From positions 1-27,659 of the forward strand of contig JAEYYV010000174.1 of NCBI GenBank assembly GCA_023428295.1: a stretch of 27,659 nt of DNA, given 5' to 3'. The notes beneath the pieces were generated by a model. That model saw nothing but the letters and a program-made list of their open reading frames with translations. It made no database searches and was not told the origin of the DNA. Positions 25,078 to 27,659 of this stretch are shown in pieces. The DNA comes from Pseudomonadota bacterium. GTDB taxonomy: Bacteria; Myxococcota_A; Polyangia; Haliangiales; Haliangiaceae. A program made the translations under genes and the position numbers. Within the stretch, counting starts at the first letter, position 1. Every line of letters begins with the position of its first letter.

Positions 25078-26133
25078 ATGGCAAAGCGATTCAAGGCAGC
25101 AATCATCGGTGGAAGTGGATATGGCGGCGCGGAGCTCGCGCGACGCTTGCTGATGCACCCGGATGTCGAGCTCGTGCGCGTGGCGTCGATCGATCACGTG
25201 GGCGAGCCGCTCGGTGCGGTGCACCCGAACCTCGACGGCGCGACGGACCTCGTGTTCGAGGATCTCTCGCCGACCGACGCGGCCAAGGGCTGCGATGTCG
25301 CCTTGCTCGCCCTGCCCCACAAGGTCACCGCGGCGAAGGTGCCCGAGCTGATCGCTGCCGGCGTGAAGATCGTCGACATGTCCGGCGACTTCCGTCTGCG
25401 CGATGCAGCGACGTACGAGAAGTTCTACGGCGCGAAGCATCCGCACCCCGAGCTGCTCGGCACGTTCGTGTACGGATTGCCCGAGCTGAACCGCGAGAAG
25501 ATCCGCGCGGCCAAGTACGTCGCGTCCCCGGGCTGCTTCGCGACGACGATCGAGCTCGCGCTCCTGCCGCTCGCGAGCCGTGGCCTGCTCGACGGCGCGG
25601 TGGTGCACGTGCAAGGCATCACCGGCTCGTCGGGTTCGGGCATCGCTCCGCAAGCGGGCACGCACCATCCGTCGCGCGCCGGCAACCTCAAGACCTACAA
25701 ACCGCTCGAGCACCAGCACGTTCCGGAGATCGTGCAGACGCTCGAGGACAGCGGCGCCAAAGGCGTCGGGCTGCGCTTCGTGCCGGTGAGCGCGCCGCTC
25801 ACGCGTGGCATCTTCGCGACGTGCTTTGTCGAGCTGTCCGAGTCGATCGACAAGGGCCAGCTCGCGTCGATGTTCGACGAGACCTACGCGAAGGAGCCGT
25901 TCACCCGGCGTCCCAAAGCGCGCCTGCCCGAGGTGGTCGCGGTCGCCGGATCGAACTACGTCGAGGTCGGCTTCGCGGTCGGCCCGGCGACCAACGGCAA
26001 GCGCACCGTCACGTGCTTCTCCGCGATCGACAACCTGATCAAGGGTGGCGCGGGTCAGGCGATCCAGAACATGAACATCGTGCTCGGCGTCGACGAGAAA
26101 GCGTCGCTCGAGGACGTAGGTAACTGGCCCTGA
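25078..26133 (+). CDS. argC: N-acetyl-gamma-glutamyl-phosphate reductase
   Basis: 351 residues. The NADP-binding loop IIGGSGYGGAELARRLL is at 9-25, the catalytic Cys153 in ASPGCFATTIELALLPL, and the active-site histidine in EHQHVPEI (about 212-214). DMSGDFRLRD and THHPSRAGNLKTYKP are family segments. The enzyme reduces N-acetylglutamyl-5-phosphate to the semialdehyde, the third step of arginine synthesis. Features such as VGEPLGAVHPNL and HHPSRAGNLKTYKP recall the LysY/ArgC enzymes that act on LysW-bound substrates, so an amino-group carrier variant is an alternative. It is followed two bases later by argB in the same operon. Confidence 0.92.
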   Translation: MAKRFKAAIIGGSGYGGAELARRLLMHPDVELVRVASIDHVGEPLGAVHPNLDGATDLVFEDLSPTDAAKGCDVALLALPHKVTAAKVPELIAAGVKIVDMSGDFRLRDAATYEKFYGAKHPHPELLGTFVYGLPELNREKIRAAKYVASPGCFATTIELALLPLASRGLLDGAVVHVQGITGSSGSGIAPQAGTHHPSRAGNLKTYKPLEHQHVPEIVQTLEDSGAKGVGLRFVPVSAPLTRGIFATCFVELSESIDKGQLASMFDETYAKEPFTRRPKARLPEVVAVAGSNYVEVGFAVGPATNGKRTVTCFSAIDNLIKGGAGQAIQNMNIVLGVDEKASLEDVGNWP

Positions 26134-26135
26134 TC

Positions 26136-26954
26136 ATGTCGGCGAAAGAGACGCTCGTCATCAAGATCGGCGGCGAGGTGGTGGGCTCGGGCGAAGCGGC
26201 GCTGCTCGGCGCGGACCTGCGAGAGCTCGCGTCGTCGTCGCGCATCGCGATCGTTCACGGCGGCGGCCCGCAAGCGACGGCGCTGCAGAAGCAGCTCGGC
26301 CTCGAGACCAAGCAGGTCGCGGGTCGCCGCGTCACCGACGCCGCCACGCTCGACGTCATGAAGTACGTCCTCGCCGGCAAGCTGAACGTCGACCTCGTGT
26401 CGATCCTGAACGCCGCGGGCGTTCCCGCCGTCGGCCTCCACGGCGCGTCCGCGCAAGTCGTGCGCGCGGTGCGCCGTCCGCCGAAGGTATACGAGACCGG
26501 CGGTGAAGCGGTCGATATGGGATTCGTCGGCGACGTCACGGGCTTTAACCTCGCGCTCCTCGAGACGCTGTGGACGGCGGGATACGTGCCGGTCATCGCG
26601 TGTCTCGGTGCGGACGCCGAGGGTGGCGTGTTCAACATCAACGCGGACATGGTGGGCAACCAGCTCGCCGCCGCGCTGACGGCGAACCGCCTCTTCCTCG
26701 TGACGAGCGCGCCGGGCGTGCTGAAGGACATCAAGGATCCCTCGTCGCGCTTGCCGCGCCTGACGCGCGCGGAGGCCACGGCCGCGATCGCCGACGGCAC
26801 CGTGTCGGGCGGCATGATCCCGAAGCTCGAAGAAGCGATGGCGGTCGTCGATCAAGGCGTCGGCGCGATTCACATTCTCGGCAAGCTCGCTGCCGGTGAC
26901 CTCGTGCGCGCCGTGCGCGAGCCCGGCTCCGTCGGCACCACGCTCGTCGCGTGA
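26136..26954 (+). CDS. argB: Acetylglutamate kinase
   Basis: 272 residues, starting two bases after the argC stop (TGATCATG). Amino-acid-kinase motifs: Lys10-Ile-Gly-Gly (LVIKIGGEVV), IAIVHGGGPQ (38-46), GRRVTDAATLDVMKYVLAGKLNVDLV, DMGFVGDVTGFNLALLETLWTAGYVPVIACLG and GGVFNINADMVGNQLAAAL. It phosphorylates N-acetylglutamate ahead of ArgC. Some motif residues differ from the commonest form (GLHGAS for GLSGKD, VTSAPGVL for LTDVPGVL), which again allows a LysZ-like or lineage-specific variant. There is no N-terminal extension of the arginine-inhibited hexameric type, so feedback inhibition cannot be predicted. Confidence 0.92.
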   Translation: MSAKETLVIKIGGEVVGSGEAALLGADLRELASSSRIAIVHGGGPQATALQKQLGLETKQVAGRRVTDAATLDVMKYVLAGKLNVDLVSILNAAGVPAVGLHGASAQVVRAVRRPPKVYETGGEAVDMGFVGDVTGFNLALLETLWTAGYVPVIACLGADAEGGVFNINADMVGNQLAAALTANRLFLVTSAPGVLKDIKDPSSRLPRLTRAEATAAIADGTVSGGMIPKLEEAMAVVDQGVGAIHILGKLAAGDLVRAVREPGSVGTTLVA

Positions 26955-26959
26955 CGTAG

Positions 26960-27082
26960 CTACTGGCAGCTGTTCGCGGCGGCGAGGATCGGGTCGAGCG
27001 CGATCATGCGATCGTCCTGCACTGTGAAGCGGAACGGCGTGACCGGATCCGTGAACTGACCGTCGACCTCGGGATCCGAGTC
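26960..27082 (-). other. Coding-like tail in shifted frame (possible true C-terminus of the 27081 gene)
   Basis: Skipping one base (27083) lets translation continue as DSDPEVDGQFTDPVTPFR and on to IALDPILAAANSCQ, ending at TAG 26960-26962. Third positions are G/C-rich and the composition is protein-like. There is no start codon of its own in a sensible place, so a separate gene is unlikely. Confidence 0.4.
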
Positions 27083-27659
27083 AGTCGTCGTCCTCGGCGG
27101 CGGTCTGCTCTTCGTCAAACAGGAAGTGGTTCGGGCTCGACACGCCGAGTCGCGGGGCGCCCTCGTACCAGGCCTTGGCGAAGTCGGCCATCCACACCTT
27201 GCCCGTCGTCTCGTGCGGGGTGATGCCGTGCTGCACGATGCTCGCGATCATCTTCGTCGTGCCGTGGTGCACGACCGCGCCGTCGCCAAAGGGCCAGATG
27301 AGCAAGTTCGCGACGATGGATCCATCGCTCGTGTCGACGACGTCCATGTACTCGAGCCACGCCATCTCGTTCTCGCTCGCCTCGCCGCTGCCGAAGAGCT
27401 CCTCGAACACGTCTTCGCCGACGACCGCCCTCAGCTGCGTCTTCTCGGCGTCGCTTAGCGCATCCGGGCTCCCCGCGAACGGCTTGCGATAGTTCTCGAG
27501 GCGCAGCGTCCCGAGCGTGACCTCGCCGGTTCGCGGCTCCACGATCTCGTCGATCGCGGCGCTGTATGCGTCAGCGGCCCGCCGTGTCGCGCTCTGCGCG
27601 GGCGCCGCGGCGCCCGCCTCGTCGTCGTGGTCGTCGTGGTCGTCCGCGTCGGCATGGGG
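27081..27659 (-). CDS. Unknown protein with His/Asp-rich N-terminal stretch (5' end beyond window)
   Basis: The frame is open from the right edge to TGA at 27081, giving 192 visible residues; a GTG at 27542 could be an internal start but coding character continues upstream. The first visible part is His/Asp-rich (HADADDHDDHDDEAGAAAPAQ), like a linker after an exported N-terminus. Then comes a folded region: EIVEPRTGEVTLGTLRLENYRKPF, LRAVVGEDVFEELFGSG, MAWLEYMDVVDTSDGSIVANLLIWPFGDGAVVHHGTTKMIASIVQHGI, VWMADFAKAWYEGAPRLGVSSPNHFLFDEEQTAAEDDD. No family is recognised. The TGA is followed in the +1 frame by 40 coding-like residues, so the annotated end may be a frameshift. Confidence 0.65.
   Translation of the reverse strand, partial: PHADADDHDDHDDEAGAAAPAQSATRRAADAYSAAIDEIVEPRTGEVTLGTLRLENYRKPFAGSPDALSDAEKTQLRAVVGEDVFEELFGSGEASENEMAWLEYMDVVDTSDGSIVANLLIWPFGDGAVVHHGTTKMIASIVQHGITPHETTGKVWMADFAKAWYEGAPRLGVSSPNHFLFDEEQTAAEDDD

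Overview
The window is chromosomal DNA from a very GC-rich bacterium, most likely a member of the Myxococcota (Polyangia-like). This is inferred from the strongly G/C-ending codons, a membrane-spanning Ser/Thr kinase with an Asp-Ala-rich linker and a PEGA-type extracytoplasmic tail, a separate PEGA protein, many exported proteins and lipoproteins of unknown function, and housekeeping genes scattered among lineage-specific hypothetical genes. No phage, transposon, CRISPR array or other clear sign of recent transfer was seen.

Layout. 1-3247 (minus): an exported beta-barrel-like protein (runs off the left edge) downstream of a Kelch-like exported protein. 3276-5294 (plus): Ser/Thr kinase. 5312-6535 (minus): PEGA-domain membrane protein. 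6557-7749 (plus): a small helical protein and a lipoprotein made of two copies of one domain. 7734-9383 (minus): short-form alpha-glucan phosphorylase. 9628-11945 (plus): Smr-domain protein coupled to a DacB/PBP4-type carboxypeptidase. 11946-16405 (minus): RidA, acetyl-CoA synthetase, lipoprotein methyltransferase and an AraC/GyrI-like regulator. 16522-16596 (plus): tRNA-Val(CAC) with its own promoter and terminator hairpin. 16633-18064 (minus): three coupled genes, the first two sharing a previously unnamed (to me) ~36-residue repeat. 18167-18622: Nudix hydrolase. 18623-19048: a 426-base non-coding stretch rich in inverted repeats ahead of an alternative sigma-70 factor (19049-20470). 20530-22539: secreted S9 peptidase. 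22626-23856: SpoIIAB-like ATPase, STAS-like protein and single-domain receiver in an overlapping operon. 23875-25047 (minus): M20 peptidase, divergent from argC-argB (25078-26954). 26960-27659 (minus): an unknown protein with a His/Asp-rich stretch, cut by the window edge and perhaps frameshifted near its C-terminus.

How the parts fit. Sigma factor, ATPase, STAS-like protein and receiver lie within 5 kb and could form a partner-switching stress-response module. argC and argB are consecutive arginine (or LysW-type) pathway steps, and the divergent M20 enzyme could be a deacylase of that pathway. RidA and Acs share an operon, which fits amine/acetate metabolism.

The most striking structural theme is promoter architecture. 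Many first genes have a -10-like hexamer only 6-11 bases before the start codon, predicting leaderless or near-leaderless mRNAs. In three divergent pairs (3247/3276, 6535/6557, 25047/25078) one near-palindromic -10 element appears to serve both directions. Genes inside operons instead use Shine-Dalgarno sites or GTGA stop/start overlaps. All promoter statements are pattern-based inference. Nothing was searched against a database.
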